From positions 1,550,001 through 1,614,000 of the forward strand of contig NZ_CP011270.1 in NCBI RefSeq assembly GCF_001610835.1: 64,000 nt of DNA, read 5' to 3'. The notes under the pieces are model-generated. The model ran no database searches and was not told where the DNA came from. It saw nothing but the letters and a program-made list of their open reading frames with translations. The DNA comes from Planctomyces sp. SH-PL14. GTDB taxonomy: Bacteria > Planctomycetota > Planctomycetia > Planctomycetales > Planctomycetaceae. The position numbers and the translations under genes were made by a program. This document shows positions 18,289 through 26,938 of this stretch, piece after piece (position 1 is the first letter of the stretch; each line of letters begins with the position of its first letter).

Positions 18289-18879
18289 TCAACCGGTCAG
18301 CGGATGCTCGCTCAGGATGCTGTAGACCGGGCCCGCCGCGGACAACTCCGATCGGTAGTGGCAGACCGCTTCGATCCGCGGTTCGCCGAACGCTGTGGAC
18401 GCCTCGTCGCGGAGGAGTGATTTCAGTCCGGGACAGTCTGGTGTCTTCACCCGGGCCAACGTGACGTGCGCGGCAAACGGCTTCCGGTCGCACGCGAGAC
18501 CGAGTTCCGGGAGAGCGGCCTGGAGCCGCGCAGCGATGAGCTTCAGCGGGTGATCCGGAGCGAGTCCCATCCACACGACCCGCGGACGTCGGAGATCGGG
18601 GAAGGTTCCCAGACCGGTCAGACGAGCTGAATAGGGCTCAACACCTCGGATGCTCTCTGCGATCGCACCGGAGATGGCCGGAACCGCCCCGGCAGGCGTC
18701 TCACCGAGGAACGCGAGCGTCAGATGGCATTGGCGGAGTTCGACGACGCGAACTTCTCGTCGGAGGTCCTGAAGTTGTCGATGGAGAGCGACCATCTGCG
18801 GCGTGGCGAGGATCGGCACGCCGACAAAGGTCCGGATCGTCCCGGGTGTCTCGTCGGGAGTGGGCGGCGGAAGCGTCAC
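18289..18879 (-). CDS. thpR: RNA 2',3'-cyclic phosphodiesterase (2'-5' RNA ligase family)
   Basis: A 196-residue two-histidine phosphoesterase. Both catalytic HxT motifs are present: HLTLAFLG (His52) and HVTLARV (His138). ThpR enzymes hydrolyse 2',3'-cyclic phosphate ends of RNA and can ligate tRNA halves in vitro. The GTG start overlaps the stop of the amine oxidase gene in a GTGA arrangement (18876-18879), with AAGGGG upstream, so the pair is translationally coupled. The open frame running further upstream is only the shadow of that gene. Confidence 0.9.
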   Translation of the reverse strand: MTLPPPTPDETPGTIRTFVGVPILATPQMVALHRQLQDLRREVRVVELRQCHLTLAFLGETPAGAVPAISGAIAESIRGVEPYSARLTGLGTFPDLRRPRVVWMGLAPDHPLKLIAARLQAALPELGLACDRKPFAAHVTLARVKTPDCPGLKSLLRDEASTAFGEPRIEAVCHYRSELSAAGPVYSILSEHPLTG

Positions 18880-20171
18880 GTCCGCGGAGCCCCTTGGCTG
18901 GAGAGCCATTCGAGAGCCTGCCGCGCCGCCCGGTCCCCGCTGTGAATCGCGCCCGCCACCGTGGCCGGGAAAGTGGCGTCGGTCGCCTCGCCCGCCCAGA
19001 ACAGCCCACCCGGGCCCGGCGCCTGGAGCGGGGCGTGGGCCTCGGCGTGCCCAACGGTCGCGTAACTGTAGGCACCGAGGGCCCAGGGGTCCTGGCACCA
19101 GTTGTAGACCCAATCCTCGACGAGGTGCGAGGCGATCTCCGCAGCCGGGAGGCCGAATCCTTCGGCGAGGTCGTCGAGAGCGACCTGCCGGATCTCCTCG
19201 GTCGACATTCGGCTGATCGCTCCGGCACGCGGTCCACCCGACCATCCGGTGAGGACCCGGCTCTCGCCCAGCGGCCACCAGGTCATGAAGGTCCGGCCGG
19301 GGACATGCAGAAAGCCGCCGAGTTCCGCGAGGGTGTCCCGCCAGAACGGCTCCCGGAACAGCAGCACCGCCTTGATGATCTCCCCCATCCGGAATCCGCG
19401 GATCGCGTCGGACCGGCGGACGCTGTCGGGGACAAAGCGGAGGACGCCCGCCTGGAGAACGCCGATCGGAAAGGTCGCGATCGCGCAGCGCCCCTCGTAG
19501 GTCCGCGGCCCGCCCGAGCGAGTCGCGGTCACACGGACGCCGGTTCCCGGTTCGCTGGAGACGTGGGTGATGTCCGTCTCCAGTTCGATTTGGGACCGGG
19601 ATGCGCTCTTCTCCAGGGCCGCCACGACCTGATCGTATCCTCCCTGAAGTCGACGGATCCCCTGCTCGTCGACGCCGACGCTTTGCTCGGAGGACCGGAG
19701 CCAGCGGATGCTGATGAGCTCCTGATCGGCCGCGTTGAAGCCCTCGACGTACTCGGTCGCCATCCGCCGGGCGTCGGCCGGGACGTCTTCGCAGAACTGT
19801 CTCAGGAACTCGGCGAAGGAGAGGTCTGGTCCGTCGTAGTCGTTCAGACGGCCGAAGATCGTTTCCCACTCGCCGCCGAAGCGTGTTTCGACGAGTTCGT
19901 TTCCCTCTCGGACGAGATGCCGGTCGGGCATCGTGTCGCTGCGGATTCCCGCTTCCTGCAAGATCTCGTCGAAGAGGGGGGACGAGCCGTGGAGGAACTC
20001 CGGACCGCCGTCGCAGAGCTCACCTGTGGAGAAGCGGTCGGTGACGATCCGGCCGCCGAGGCGACTTCGGCTCTCGAGAATCACGGAGTCGACGCCGGCA
20101 GCCGAGAGACGGCGGGCGGCCGCGAGTCCGGCTGCTCCGCCGCCGAGGATCAGAATGGGAGAACCTGACAT
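18876..20171 (-). CDS. FAD-dependent amine oxidase family protein
   Basis: A 431-residue flavoprotein from ATG 20171. The N-terminal dinucleotide motif is ILGGGAAGLAAARRLSAAG, followed by LESRSRLGGRI; the C-terminus carries the FAD-contacting FWAGEATDATFPATVAGAI, and the substrate domain includes GGYDQVVAALE. This matches flavin monoamine/polyamine oxidases, which oxidise amines to aldehydes with release of H2O2. The true substrate is unknown. Repeat copy 6 begins 147 bp upstream of the start. Confidence 0.9.
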   Translation of the reverse strand: MSGSPILILGGGAAGLAAARRLSAAGVDSVILESRSRLGGRIVTDRFSTGELCDGGPEFLHGSSPLFDEILQEAGIRSDTMPDRHLVREGNELVETRFGGEWETIFGRLNDYDGPDLSFAEFLRQFCEDVPADARRMATEYVEGFNAADQELISIRWLRSSEQSVGVDEQGIRRLQGGYDQVVAALEKSASRSQIELETDITHVSSEPGTGVRVTATRSGGPRTYEGRCAIATFPIGVLQAGVLRFVPDSVRRSDAIRGFRMGEIIKAVLLFREPFWRDTLAELGGFLHVPGRTFMTWWPLGESRVLTGWSGGPRAGAISRMSTEEIRQVALDDLAEGFGLPAAEIASHLVEDWVYNWCQDPWALGAYSYATVGHAEAHAPLQAPGPGGLFWAGEATDATFPATVAGAIHSGDRAARQALEWLSSQGAPRT

Positions 20172-20317
20172 TGGGGCAAAAATCCATGTGCCGCTTCTCC
20201 CGTGGAGCGGCACGTCCGCATTGTGGACTGTGGCGCGCCTGCCCTTGGGGGTTGCTGGCCGATGAATTGTACGCTGCGGCGTCAGGACGACACGAACGTG
20301 TCTGGCCCCTGAAGAGT

Positions 20318-20640
20318 CGGGTCCAGGGGCACCCTGGTGGGGGATGCAAGTGGGGCCACGCCCCCTTGCCCGCCGGAGGCCCTCTCGTCGGTAGATGTCT
20401 GAAGGAGAGTGTGTCCAAACGCGGACACCGTGCCGGATGCCCCCTCACCAACCCGCGGGGATTGCCAAGCCAGCGGTGTATTTTGAGGGAGTTCTCAACG
20501 CGGGTTCCACAAAGCGGTCGCCCGTTGCCTACAACGGTTCCTCATGGAAGCGCCTCCGGCGGCAAGGGGGTGAGACCCCCTTGACCCCGGTTGCCGTGGA
20601 ACGTTGGGTCTGAGCTATCAACGCAGTGCCGGCGAGGACG
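20318..20640 (+). repeat. Dispersed hairpin repeat, copy 6 (forward)
   Basis: A 323-bp copy between the 5' end of the amine oxidase gene and the 3' end of the SRPBCC gene, ending 17 bp before the latter's stop. Hairpin G is AAGGGGGT-GAG-ACCCCCTT, with U-A in place of the C-G pair of copies 2, 7 and 13. The 146 bp between 20172 and 20317 carry the amine oxidase promoter region; nothing definite is seen there. Confidence 0.95.
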
Positions 20641-20657
20641 CGGCCAGAGTATGCACC

Positions 20658-21143
20658 TCATGCAGCCAAAACCCCGTCAAGCCGTTCGTATCCAGCCGCA
20701 ACACCCATCTCCATCCCACAGGCAATCGTGCCGTCCCGCGCCTCTTTCGAAGGATAGAGAATCGTCGTCGTCAGCGTCGTCACCCCGTTCGCCTCCGCGA
20801 GAACCGCGGTCCCAATCTGCTCACCCGCCTGCGTCTCACAGCCGAACTCGAACTGCTCCGTGTTGACGATCCGCTCCGGCGCGAGGATCTCGCGATACGT
20901 CCCCCGCATCGCCATCTCGGTCCCGTCCGTGTTCTTCCAGGCATACCGAAAACCGCCGCCCACCCGCAGGTCAATCTCGCACACGGTCATCGTCCAGCCG
21001 GGAGGCCCCAGCATCCACCGGCGGAGCAGCGCCGGCTCCGTCAGCGCGCGGAACACGGCCGCCCGCGGCGCATCGAACTGCCGCTTGAGGACGATCTCGC
21101 GATCGGACGGCGTTTCGACGATCAGCTTTCGGTTCGCTTTCAT
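20658..21143 (-). CDS. SRPBCC (AHSA1-like) domain protein
   Basis: A 161-residue START/Bet v1-like protein from ATG 21143: IVLKRQFDAPRAAVFRALTE, WMLGPPGWTM, then GGGFRYAWKNTDG, ending with CGMEMGVAAGYERLDGVLA, the pattern of AHSA1/SRPBCC proteins that sit next to ArsR regulators. The start codon overlaps the arsR stop as ATGA (21140-21143), so the two are coupled. Such proteins bind hydrophobic ligands; the ligand is unknown. A longer frame upstream of 21143 is the arsR gene in another frame. Confidence 0.9.
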   Translation of the reverse strand: MKANRKLIVETPSDREIVLKRQFDAPRAAVFRALTEPALLRRWMLGPPGWTMTVCEIDLRVGGGFRYAWKNTDGTEMAMRGTYREILAPERIVNTEQFEFGCETQAGEQIGTAVLAEANGVTTLTTTILYPSKEARDGTIACGMEMGVAAGYERLDGVLAA

Positions 21144-21538
21144 CGGGACTTTCCTTTTCGGGGAGAACGGGGAGGTTTGTCGGGTTGGCCGACCGCCTTG
21201 AGCTCTTCCAGGACCGCGTCCAGGCGTTCGTAATTCGCCTCCCACAGCCGGCGGTAGTTCTCAAGCCAGTCGGTCGCCTCGGCCAGGGGCTGGCTCTCGA
21301 TGTGGCAGGGACGACGCTGGGCTTCCCGCCCGCGGCTGATCAGTCCCGCCCGCTCCAGCACCCGCAGGTGCTTGGAGATGGCGGGCTGACTCATCGCGAA
21401 CGGTTTGGCGAGCTCCATCACCGAGACATCCCCCTCCGCCAGACGGGCCAGAATGGCACGGCGGGTCGGATCGGCGAGCGCGGCGAAGGTCGCAGTCAGG
21501 GCGGCAGACGGGTCGCTGGATGGGGAAACAGAGACCAT
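21140..21538 (-). CDS. ArsR-family transcriptional repressor (first pair)
   Basis: A 132-residue winged-helix protein from ATG 21538 with GGAGG well placed. The helix-turn-helix is clear: ALADPTRRAILARLAEGDVS, then MSQPAISKHLRVLERAGLIS. There are no obvious metal-binding cysteine motifs (no ELCVCDL), so it belongs to the metal-independent SdpR/YczG-like group that is paired with SRPBCC proteins. The palindrome at 21558-21573 just upstream is the likely operator, implying autoregulation of the arsR-SRPBCC operon. Confidence 0.92.
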   Translation of the reverse strand: MVSVSPSSDPSAALTATFAALADPTRRAILARLAEGDVSVMELAKPFAMSQPAISKHLRVLERAGLISRGREAQRRPCHIESQPLAEATDWLENYRRLWEANYERLDAVLEELKAVGQPDKPPRSPRKGKSR

Positions 21539-21557
21539 TGAATAACCTCCTTGTTCT

Positions 21558-21573
21558 ATAACCTATTGGTTAT
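21558..21573. promoter_or_regulatory. Putative ArsR operator, ATAACC-TATT-GGTTAT
   Basis: A 16-bp palindrome with perfect 6-bp arms, 20 bp upstream of the arsR start, inside an AT-rich stretch (TATAAT-like boxes at 21575-21580) that contrasts with the surrounding high GC. A third half-site, AATAACC, lies at 21541-21547 next to the ribosome site. The layout fits a dimeric repressor acting on its own promoter and perhaps on the divergent DUF1579 gene. Confidence 0.6.
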
Positions 21574-21743
21574 TTATAATGCCGCCGGATGGTCGTCAAG
21601 CGGGGAACATGACAAACTGGTCAGGTCCTCCGGGCCCGTTCCCCTCCCCTTCGGCCGCCGGTGAGATGTTCTCGCTGGATCGTCCCGACCGCCGCGTGGC
21701 GGCCGAGGACCGCAGGTTTTGTCCGATGAAAGGAAGAAGAGTC

Positions 21744-22313
21744 ATGCGATTCGCCGCCGCATTCACCGTCCTGGCCGCGCTGTCCCTGGTCTCGCTCGCC
21801 CCCGTGGCCTCCGTCGCAAGGGGGGCCGAACCGATGATGCCCGCTCCGCAGAAGGAGCATGAATGGCTTCAGAAATTCATCGGTGAGTGGGACTCCGAGT
21901 CCAAGGCCTCCATGGGACCGGGACAGCCGGACATGCAGTGCAAGGGGACGATTACCTCCAAGGCCCTCGGCGGGTTCTGGATCGCTTCGGAGATGAAGTC
22001 CGAGATGATGGGGATGTCGTTCACGGGCCTGCAGACGATCGGTTACGACGCCAAGAAGAAGGCCTACGTCGGAACCTGGGTCGATTCGATGACCGACCAC
22101 ATGTGGAAGTACCAGGGGACGGTCGACAAGACCGGCAAGATCCTGACCCTCGAAGCCGAAGGCCCGAACTTCATGTCCGACGGGAAGATGACCAAGTTCC
22201 AGGACATCTACGAGTTCACGGACAAGGACCACATCACCTTCTCGTCGAAGATGCTGGGCGATGACGGCAAGTGGGTCACGTTCATGAGCGGCACCTCCGT
22301 CCGCAAGAAGTGA
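21744..22313 (+). CDS. DUF1579 family secreted protein
   Basis: A 189-residue protein from ATG 21744, preceded by AGGAAGAAGAG. It has a signal peptide (MRFAAAFTVLAALSLVSLAP, cleavage near ARGAE), then HEWLQKFIGEWDSESKASMG, GGFWIASEMKSEMMGMSFTG and GYDAKKKAYVGTWVDSM, the typical DUF1579 lipocalin-like beta-barrel pattern. The role is unknown; planctomycetes carry many copies. A strong intrinsic terminator follows 24 bp after the stop, so it is probably transcribed alone, divergently from the arsR operon. Confidence 0.9.
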   Translation: MRFAAAFTVLAALSLVSLAPVASVARGAEPMMPAPQKEHEWLQKFIGEWDSESKASMGPGQPDMQCKGTITSKALGGFWIASEMKSEMMGMSFTGLQTIGYDAKKKAYVGTWVDSMTDHMWKYQGTVDKTGKILTLEAEGPNFMSDGKMTKFQDIYEFTDKDHITFSSKMLGDDGKWVTFMSGTSVRKK

Positions 22314-22337
22314 GAAGGTCCGACTCGCAATGCCTCG

Positions 22338-22368
22338 CGGGCCCGCCACGTGCGGGCCCGTTTTGTTT
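22338..22368 (+). terminator. Rho-independent terminator after the DUF1579 gene
   Basis: The stem CGGGCCCGC / GCGGGCCCG (22338-22346 and 22352-22360) closes a 5-nt loop and is followed by TTTTGTTT. It lies 24 bp downstream of the stop codon at 22313. Confidence 0.85.
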
Positions 22369-22589
22369 GGAGTGATGAGTTCTCGATCGTCAGTTTTCAG
22401 CGACAAGGCGGTACGGTGCCGGGAGAGGGCGATCCCGGCGGGAGCGACTTCCTCGGGCCGCGTTGAAAGACGGCGGGCATTGCCTGATACTCGCGGGCGT
22501 CTGCCGGTCCGCTCGCTGGGTGCACGCCAACACCGCAAGGTCGGACCGGATTCCTCCTTCGGCCCACCTGTCTGTTCAGGATCTTCGCC

Positions 22590-23612
22590 ATGCTGTTCCG
22601 TTCGCTCTCCGTCGCGGTCGCGGTCATGTTCGGGCTTGTCCACCCCGTCCTTTCGGCGGAGCCAGCGGCCTCGACGGCCGCCGTCCAGCCGGTCCGGATG
22701 GGCTGCGGGATCATGACCTTCGACACGGTTCCCGGCTGGGGACTGGGAGACGACGGCAAGTCGGTCCTCGGCTCGACCCACGGCGGCGTGGTGGTCGACA
22801 AGGGCGGCCTGATCTACACCAGCTCCAGCATGGGAGTCTTCGCCTTCACGCCCGAAGGAAAGATCGCCCGTAGGTTCCTGGGGGACAAATACTCCAATCT
22901 CCACGACATGGAGATCCGGGACGAAGACGGCACCGAGTTCATCTACGGCGCCCGCAATGCCAACGCAGAGGGGATCAAGTTCAACGCCGAGACCGGGGAC
23001 ATTGTCCTCAAGCTCCCGTTCCCGCCGGAGTCCGGACTCGACCTCAAGAAGTTCAGCCCGACCGCAATCACCGTGGCCAAGAACGGCGACATCTATCTTT
23101 CCGACGGCTACGCCAGCAACCACATCTTCATCTTCGACAAGACGGGCAAGTACAAGAAGCACTTCGGGACCAAGGGGAACGACCTCAAGGAGTTCAATAC
23201 CGCCCACGGCATGACCCTCGACACGCGGTACGAGCCGAACCGCCTCCTGATCTGCGACCGCAACCACGCACCGAAGGGGCGGCTGGTCCACTACGACCTC
23301 GACGGTAACTTCATCGAAGAGGTCGTGACCGGCCTCGGAATGCCGACCTCCGTGGCGATCCAGGGGGATTACGTCTCGGTGCCGGACCTCCTGGGCCGCG
23401 TCGTCATCCTCGATAAATCCAACACGATCATGGCGGTCCTGGGGTACAATCCCGATCCGGCCATCGGACGCAACTTCAACGTGCCGCAGGACCAGTGGAA
23501 GGAAGGATTCTTCAGCGGGACGCACGGCTCCTACTGGGACAAGGACGGCAACCTCTACGTCCAGGACTGGAACGTCTCCGGCCGGATCATGAAGCTCGTC
23601 CGCGTGAAATAG
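22590..23612 (+). CDS. Secreted NHL-type beta-propeller protein
   Basis: A 340-residue protein with a signal peptide (LFRSLSVAVAVMFGLVHPVLSA) and repeated propeller blades such as ITVAKNGDIYLSDGYASNHI, HGMTLDTRYEPNRLLICDR and GTHGSYWDKDGNLYVQDWN. The order resembles NHL/peptidyl-alpha-hydroxyglycine-lyase-like propellers found in planctomycete secretomes. Catalytic metal ligands cannot be assigned by eye, so I leave it as a six-bladed-propeller protein of unknown substrate. Upstream, 22369-22589 contains no recognised element apart from the terminator of the preceding gene. Confidence 0.82.
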   Translation: MLFRSLSVAVAVMFGLVHPVLSAEPAASTAAVQPVRMGCGIMTFDTVPGWGLGDDGKSVLGSTHGGVVVDKGGLIYTSSSMGVFAFTPEGKIARRFLGDKYSNLHDMEIRDEDGTEFIYGARNANAEGIKFNAETGDIVLKLPFPPESGLDLKKFSPTAITVAKNGDIYLSDGYASNHIFIFDKTGKYKKHFGTKGNDLKEFNTAHGMTLDTRYEPNRLLICDRNHAPKGRLVHYDLDGNFIEEVVTGLGMPTSVAIQGDYVSVPDLLGRVVILDKSNTIMAVLGYNPDPAIGRNFNVPQDQWKEGFFSGTHGSYWDKDGNLYVQDWNVSGRIMKLVRVK

Positions 23613-23696
23613 CTTGCCAGAGGCCGTTTTCGCTCGATTTCCGGGCGAAATCGGCCCTCGAATCGCTGGAAACCGCCCCAGCCGGCACTGTGGAGG

Positions 23697-23706
23697 TTTT
23701 CGAAAA
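23697..23706. promoter_or_regulatory. TTTTCGAAAA palindrome upstream of a charged-protein gene
   Basis: A 10-bp perfect palindrome flanked by GG and TCC (GGTTTTCGAAAATCC), followed by GATATC about 90 nt upstream of the ATG at 23797. It is an isolated AT-rich operator-like site; the binding protein is unknown. Confidence 0.3.
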
Positions 23707-23796
23707 TCCTGATATCCTGAGCTTTTTGGCAGGCTCCGGACGCTTCCGGGCCGGCCAAATGAACACCGGTTCGCAGAACTGACAGAGGATTCGTGA

Positions 23797-24270
23797 ATGG
23801 CTCGTCGAGGCTCGACCCGACTGGACAAGCGCCGCGAGGCGGAAGCTGTCGCCGCGCGTGAAGGGGGAGAGGGCGGAGAAGCCCCGGTCAAAGCGAAAAA
23901 GGCGGCCGCCAAGAAGCCGACCCGCCGCAAGACCAAGCTTGCCGACCGCAAGCGGCTGAGCTGGGGCGTGTTCAGCGGAACCCTCAAGGAAGAAGCCCGC
24001 TTCGCCTACGACCAGAAGGCCGCTGCCGAGGAGAAACTCGAGCAGCTCCGTTCCAAGGGGAAGAAGCTCTACTTCATCCAGCCGATCAAGGAAGTCATCA
24101 CCGACGGCATCGCCCGTCCCCGGCCGATTCTGGACGAGGACGACGAGTACGATACCTCGCCCCGCGCCCGCCGCGCCGCCGCCAAGGCTAAGAAGGAGCG
24201 CGAGTCCGAGGAAGAGGACGATATGCCGGAACCGCTGGACGATCTGGACATGGGCGACGACGACGAGTGA
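23797..24270 (+). CDS. Highly charged, probably disordered protein
   Basis: A 157-residue protein with a basic Lys/Ala/Arg-rich N-terminal third (KAKKAAAKKPTRRKTKLADR), a short ordered centre (LSWGVFSGTLKEEARFAYD, then LYFIQPIKEVITDGIARPR) and a strongly acidic tail (DEDDEYDTS, EEEDDMPEPLDDLDMGDDD). The split-charge layout suggests binding to nucleic acid, ribosome or polymerase; no family is recognised. The gene ends 29 bp before a strong intrinsic terminator and has a palindrome in its upstream region. Confidence 0.7.
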   Translation: MARRGSTRLDKRREAEAVAAREGGEGGEAPVKAKKAAAKKPTRRKTKLADRKRLSWGVFSGTLKEEARFAYDQKAAAEEKLEQLRSKGKKLYFIQPIKEVITDGIARPRPILDEDDEYDTSPRARRAAAKAKKERESEEEDDMPEPLDDLDMGDDDE

Positions 24271-24299
24271 TCGTCGGTTTTCCGCCTGAAGCATTCGAG

Positions 24300-24334
24300 A
24301 GAGACGCGACCCCACCGGTCGCGTCTCTTTTTTT
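24300..24334 (+). terminator. Rho-independent terminator after the charged-protein gene
   Basis: A perfect 12-bp stem AGAGACGCGACC / GGTCGCGTCTCT with a 5-nt loop is followed by seven T residues (24328-24334 including the base of the stem). It starts 30 bp after the stop codon. Confidence 0.92.
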
Positions 24335-24427
24335 GCAGGCACGGCTCGTTCCAGTGTCCGCTATGGCTTGGACGGCTCGGCGGGGGCGAGGCCTTCAAGG
24401 GGCGGATGATCCATTGCGCGAGTGAGG

Positions 24428-24972
24428 CGGGGTCCAGGGGCTCGCCCTGGTGGGGGATGCAAGGGGGCGACGCCCCCTGCCCGCCGGAGGCCTGGCTCGT
24501 CGGGAGATGTCTGAAGGAATGAGTGTCCAGGCGCGGACGACGTGCCGTATGTCCCCCCCACCCACACGCTGGGATTGCAAAGCCAGCGGTGTGATGTGAG
24601 GGAGTCCTCAACGCTGGTACCACAAAGGGGACATCCGTTGTGTCCACGGTTCATCATCGAAAGTGCCTCCGGCGGCAAGGGGGCGTGGCCCCCTTGACCT
24701 ACCCCTTTAAAGGTGCCTGGCAGATACAATGCGTTAGATCAACAAGCTTCGTAATTTCCAGGCCAGTTTCCCCAGGACTTAACGCGGATGTCGACTGCCT
24801 GTCTCTTCGAGACCAAGAACCTCTCGAATTGTCAACTGCGGAGTCAATGGAGGCAAAACGTCGTAACCACCCCTGCGGTCGCCAGTTAAGATCACCTTTA
24901 AAGGGGTACCCCCTTGACCCCAGCGGCCGTCGCACATTGGGTTTGAGCTATCGAGTCGTTCCGGCAAGAACG
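24428..24972 (+). repeat. Dispersed hairpin repeat, copy 7 (forward), interrupted by a MITE-like insertion
   Basis: The copy spans 545 bp because a 209-bp element plus an 11-bp duplication is inserted in hairpin G; without these it is 325 bp. Hairpin A is CCAGGG-GCTCG-CCCTGG and hairpin B GGGGGC-GAC-GCCCCC. It lies in a convergent junction. The 112 bp from 24973 to the GspF-like stop contain only a short direct repeat (CTGAAAAC, CTGAAAAC) near 25060-25080. Confidence 0.95.
24700..24908. mobile_element. MITE-like insertion with 16-bp terminal inverted repeats
   Basis: TACCCCTTTAAAGGTG (24700-24715) and CACCTTTAAAGGGGTA (24893-24908) are perfect inverted repeats bounding 209 bp with no coding capacity. 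The element is flanked by an 11-bp direct repeat CCCCCTTGACC (24689-24699 and 24909-24919), which occurs once in uninterrupted repeat copies; this is direct evidence of insertion with target duplication. The inside is less GC-rich than the surroundings. An 11-bp duplication recalls IS4/IS231-type transposases, but no parent element is in the window. Confidence 0.85.
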
Positions 24973-25084
24973 TGGTTCAAGACCACGGAATCAGCCGCCC
25001 TTCTCGACGGACCACGATTCTGCGATTGCCCCCGCCCCCTGACCGTAGCCCGCTCGCCACTGAAAACCGACGACTGAAAACTTC

Positions 25085-26293
25085 CTACACAATCGACGAG
25101 CTCTGCAGAATCGGCAGCATCAGACCCACGACCACAAACAGCACGATCGCCGCCATCACCAGCAGCATCAGCGGCTCCAGCATCCTGACCACGATCGCCA
25201 GCTCGCGATTCGTCCGGATCTCCAGGTTGTCCGCGATGTTGATCAGCACCTCTTCCAGATTGTTCGCCTCTTCCCCGACCGAGATCATCTCCACGACCTC
25301 CTCGGGAAACTCCTTGCTTTGTCCTAGGGGCCGCGCGAGCGACTTCCCGGTCGAAACGTTTTGCGCCGCGTCCTCGATCGCCTTGCTGAGAACGAGGTTC
25401 GCCGTGGCGTCCTTCGAGATCTGCAGCGACGGCAGGATCGGCACGCCGTTCCGCAGGAGCGTCCCCAGCACGCGGCAGAACCGGGCGATCGCCAGGCTCC
25501 GGACGATGCGGTTCACCCCGTAGGCCTGGAGCCGGAACCGGTCAAACTGCCACCGCCCCTTCTCGGTCACCAGGTACCGCTGGATCCCCACGACGGCTCC
25601 CGCGATCGCCCCGACGGCGACCCACCAGTACTTCTGGGCGAAGTCGCTCATGGCGATCAGGGTTGAGGTCGCCCAGGGGAGCCCACCCCGTTCCCGCATC
25701 CGCTCGAAGATCGGCTCGAACTGCGGGACGAAGTACACCATCAGGACCATCACGACGACCGAGCCGAAGATCAGGAGGAACGAGGGATAGATCATCGCCC
25801 CGATCACCTCGGACTTGATCTTCTCCTGGTGCTCCGTGAACAGCGCGACGCGTTTGAGGACGTCTTCGAGGAATCCCCCTTCTTCCCCGGCGCGGACCAT
25901 GCTGATGACGAGCTCGCGGAACACCTTGGGGTGGTGCCGCATCGCCTCGTACATTCGCGTCCCGTCCGCGACTTCGCCGCGGACCTCCTGGAGGACGTAC
26001 TTCATGGCGGGCAGGCGGGCCTGCCGTTCGAGCAGCTCCAGCGAGCGCAGCAGCGGTACCCCGGACTTCAGCAGGTCCGCGAGCTGGGAGTAGAAGAGGG
26101 CCAGATGTTTCGGGCTGACGCCGCGGGTCGCCGACTTGCGGTTGACCTCGCCGGACTCGGCCAGCGTGACTTTGATCGGGAAGAGTTGCTTTGTGCTGAG
26201 CGCAACGAGGGCTTCCTGCTGACTCCCGGCGGGGATCAGTCCGGTTACCTGTTTGCCGGTGAGGTCACGTGCTGTGTATTCGTAGTCCGCCAC
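25085..26293 (-). CDS. Type II secretion / type IV pilus inner-membrane platform protein (GspF/PilC family)
   Basis: A 402-residue protein with two GspF domains (about 65-190 and 270-395), each with the amphipathic-hydrophobic pattern FYSQLADLLKSGVPLLRSLE and FCRVLGTLLRNGVPILPSLQ, and three transmembrane helices at about 168-190, 220-240 and 378-398. The N-terminus YEYTARDLTGKQVTGLIPA is family-typical. It forms the membrane platform of pilus or pseudopilus assembly. It stands alone, without GspE or pilin genes; the DUF1559 prepilin-like protein in this window is a possible client. It is transcribed divergently from hemH. Confidence 0.93.
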   Translation of the reverse strand: MADYEYTARDLTGKQVTGLIPAGSQQEALVALSTKQLFPIKVTLAESGEVNRKSATRGVSPKHLALFYSQLADLLKSGVPLLRSLELLERQARLPAMKYVLQEVRGEVADGTRMYEAMRHHPKVFRELVISMVRAGEEGGFLEDVLKRVALFTEHQEKIKSEVIGAMIYPSFLLIFGSVVVMVLMVYFVPQFEPIFERMRERGGLPWATSTLIAMSDFAQKYWWVAVGAIAGAVVGIQRYLVTEKGRWQFDRFRLQAYGVNRIVRSLAIARFCRVLGTLLRNGVPILPSLQISKDATANLVLSKAIEDAAQNVSTGKSLARPLGQSKEFPEEVVEMISVGEEANNLEEVLINIADNLEIRTNRELAIVVRMLEPLMLLVMAAIVLFVVVGLMLPILQSSSIV

Positions 26294-26428
26294 GACCGCT
26301 CAAGCCAGAAGGAAGGGGCTGTCATCATACGGGGGCTTTGGCAGACGATTCAAACCGGGTTTTCGGAGGATTCAGCGGACGCTCAGGTTTGTGGGCGGGG
26401 CAAACGGGCTTTTCCGTTGTTCGAACGG

Positions 26429-26747
26429 CGTCCTTGCCGGCACAGTTCCCATAGCTCAACGCCAACGTGCGACGGCAGCCGGGGTCAAGGGGGCAACCCC
26501 TTGCCGCCGGAGGCCTCTTCCACGAGGAACCGCGGGGCACAACGGATGTCCCCTTTGTAGAACCAGCGTTGAGGGCTCCTTCAAACCACACACATTGAAT
26601 TGCGATCCCCGCGGGTTGGTGAGGGGGCATCCGACACGGCGTCCGCGCTTGGACACACTCTCCTTCAGACAACTCCCGACGAGCCAAAGCCTCCGGCGGG
26701 CAGGGGGTGGCCCCTGCAAGCCACCAGGGCATCCGCCCTGGACCCGG
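26429..26747 (-). repeat. Dispersed hairpin repeat, copy 8 (reverse, diverged)
   Basis: A 319-bp copy in a divergent (5'-5') region, an unusual place for the family. It is one of the more diverged copies: in family orientation hairpin A reads CCAGGGCGGATGCCCTGG and hairpin B CAGGGG-CCA-CCCCTG, both still paired. Between it and hemH, 26748-26938 is pyrimidine-rich with no recognised element beyond the ribosome site. Confidence 0.93.
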
Positions 26748-26938
26748 TCGGCCAGCCGGGTTGGGTTGCGCCCTCCACACCCGTCGGCCTCGGTACGCCC
26801 TGCGAACGCCTGCGGCACGGTTAGCCACCCTCTCTACCTTCCGCCTTCGGCCTACCGCCTTACTCTCTCTCCCCCTCTCCGCCGCTGGCCATCCCGCCCC
26901 GATCCACCATAATCATCTCTCCACCACAAGAGGTTCGC

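Noticed and set aside
18289-19869. A single 526-residue protein covering thpR and part of the amine oxidase gene
   Set aside because: Only its last 196 codons match a family; the upstream part is the amine oxidase gene in another frame and there is a GTGA overlap at the proper thpR start.
21621-23987. A 788-codon minus-strand open frame
   Set aside because: It lies opposite the DUF1579, NHL and charged-protein genes, all of which have signal peptides or ribosome sites and terminators; the long frame only reflects codon bias.
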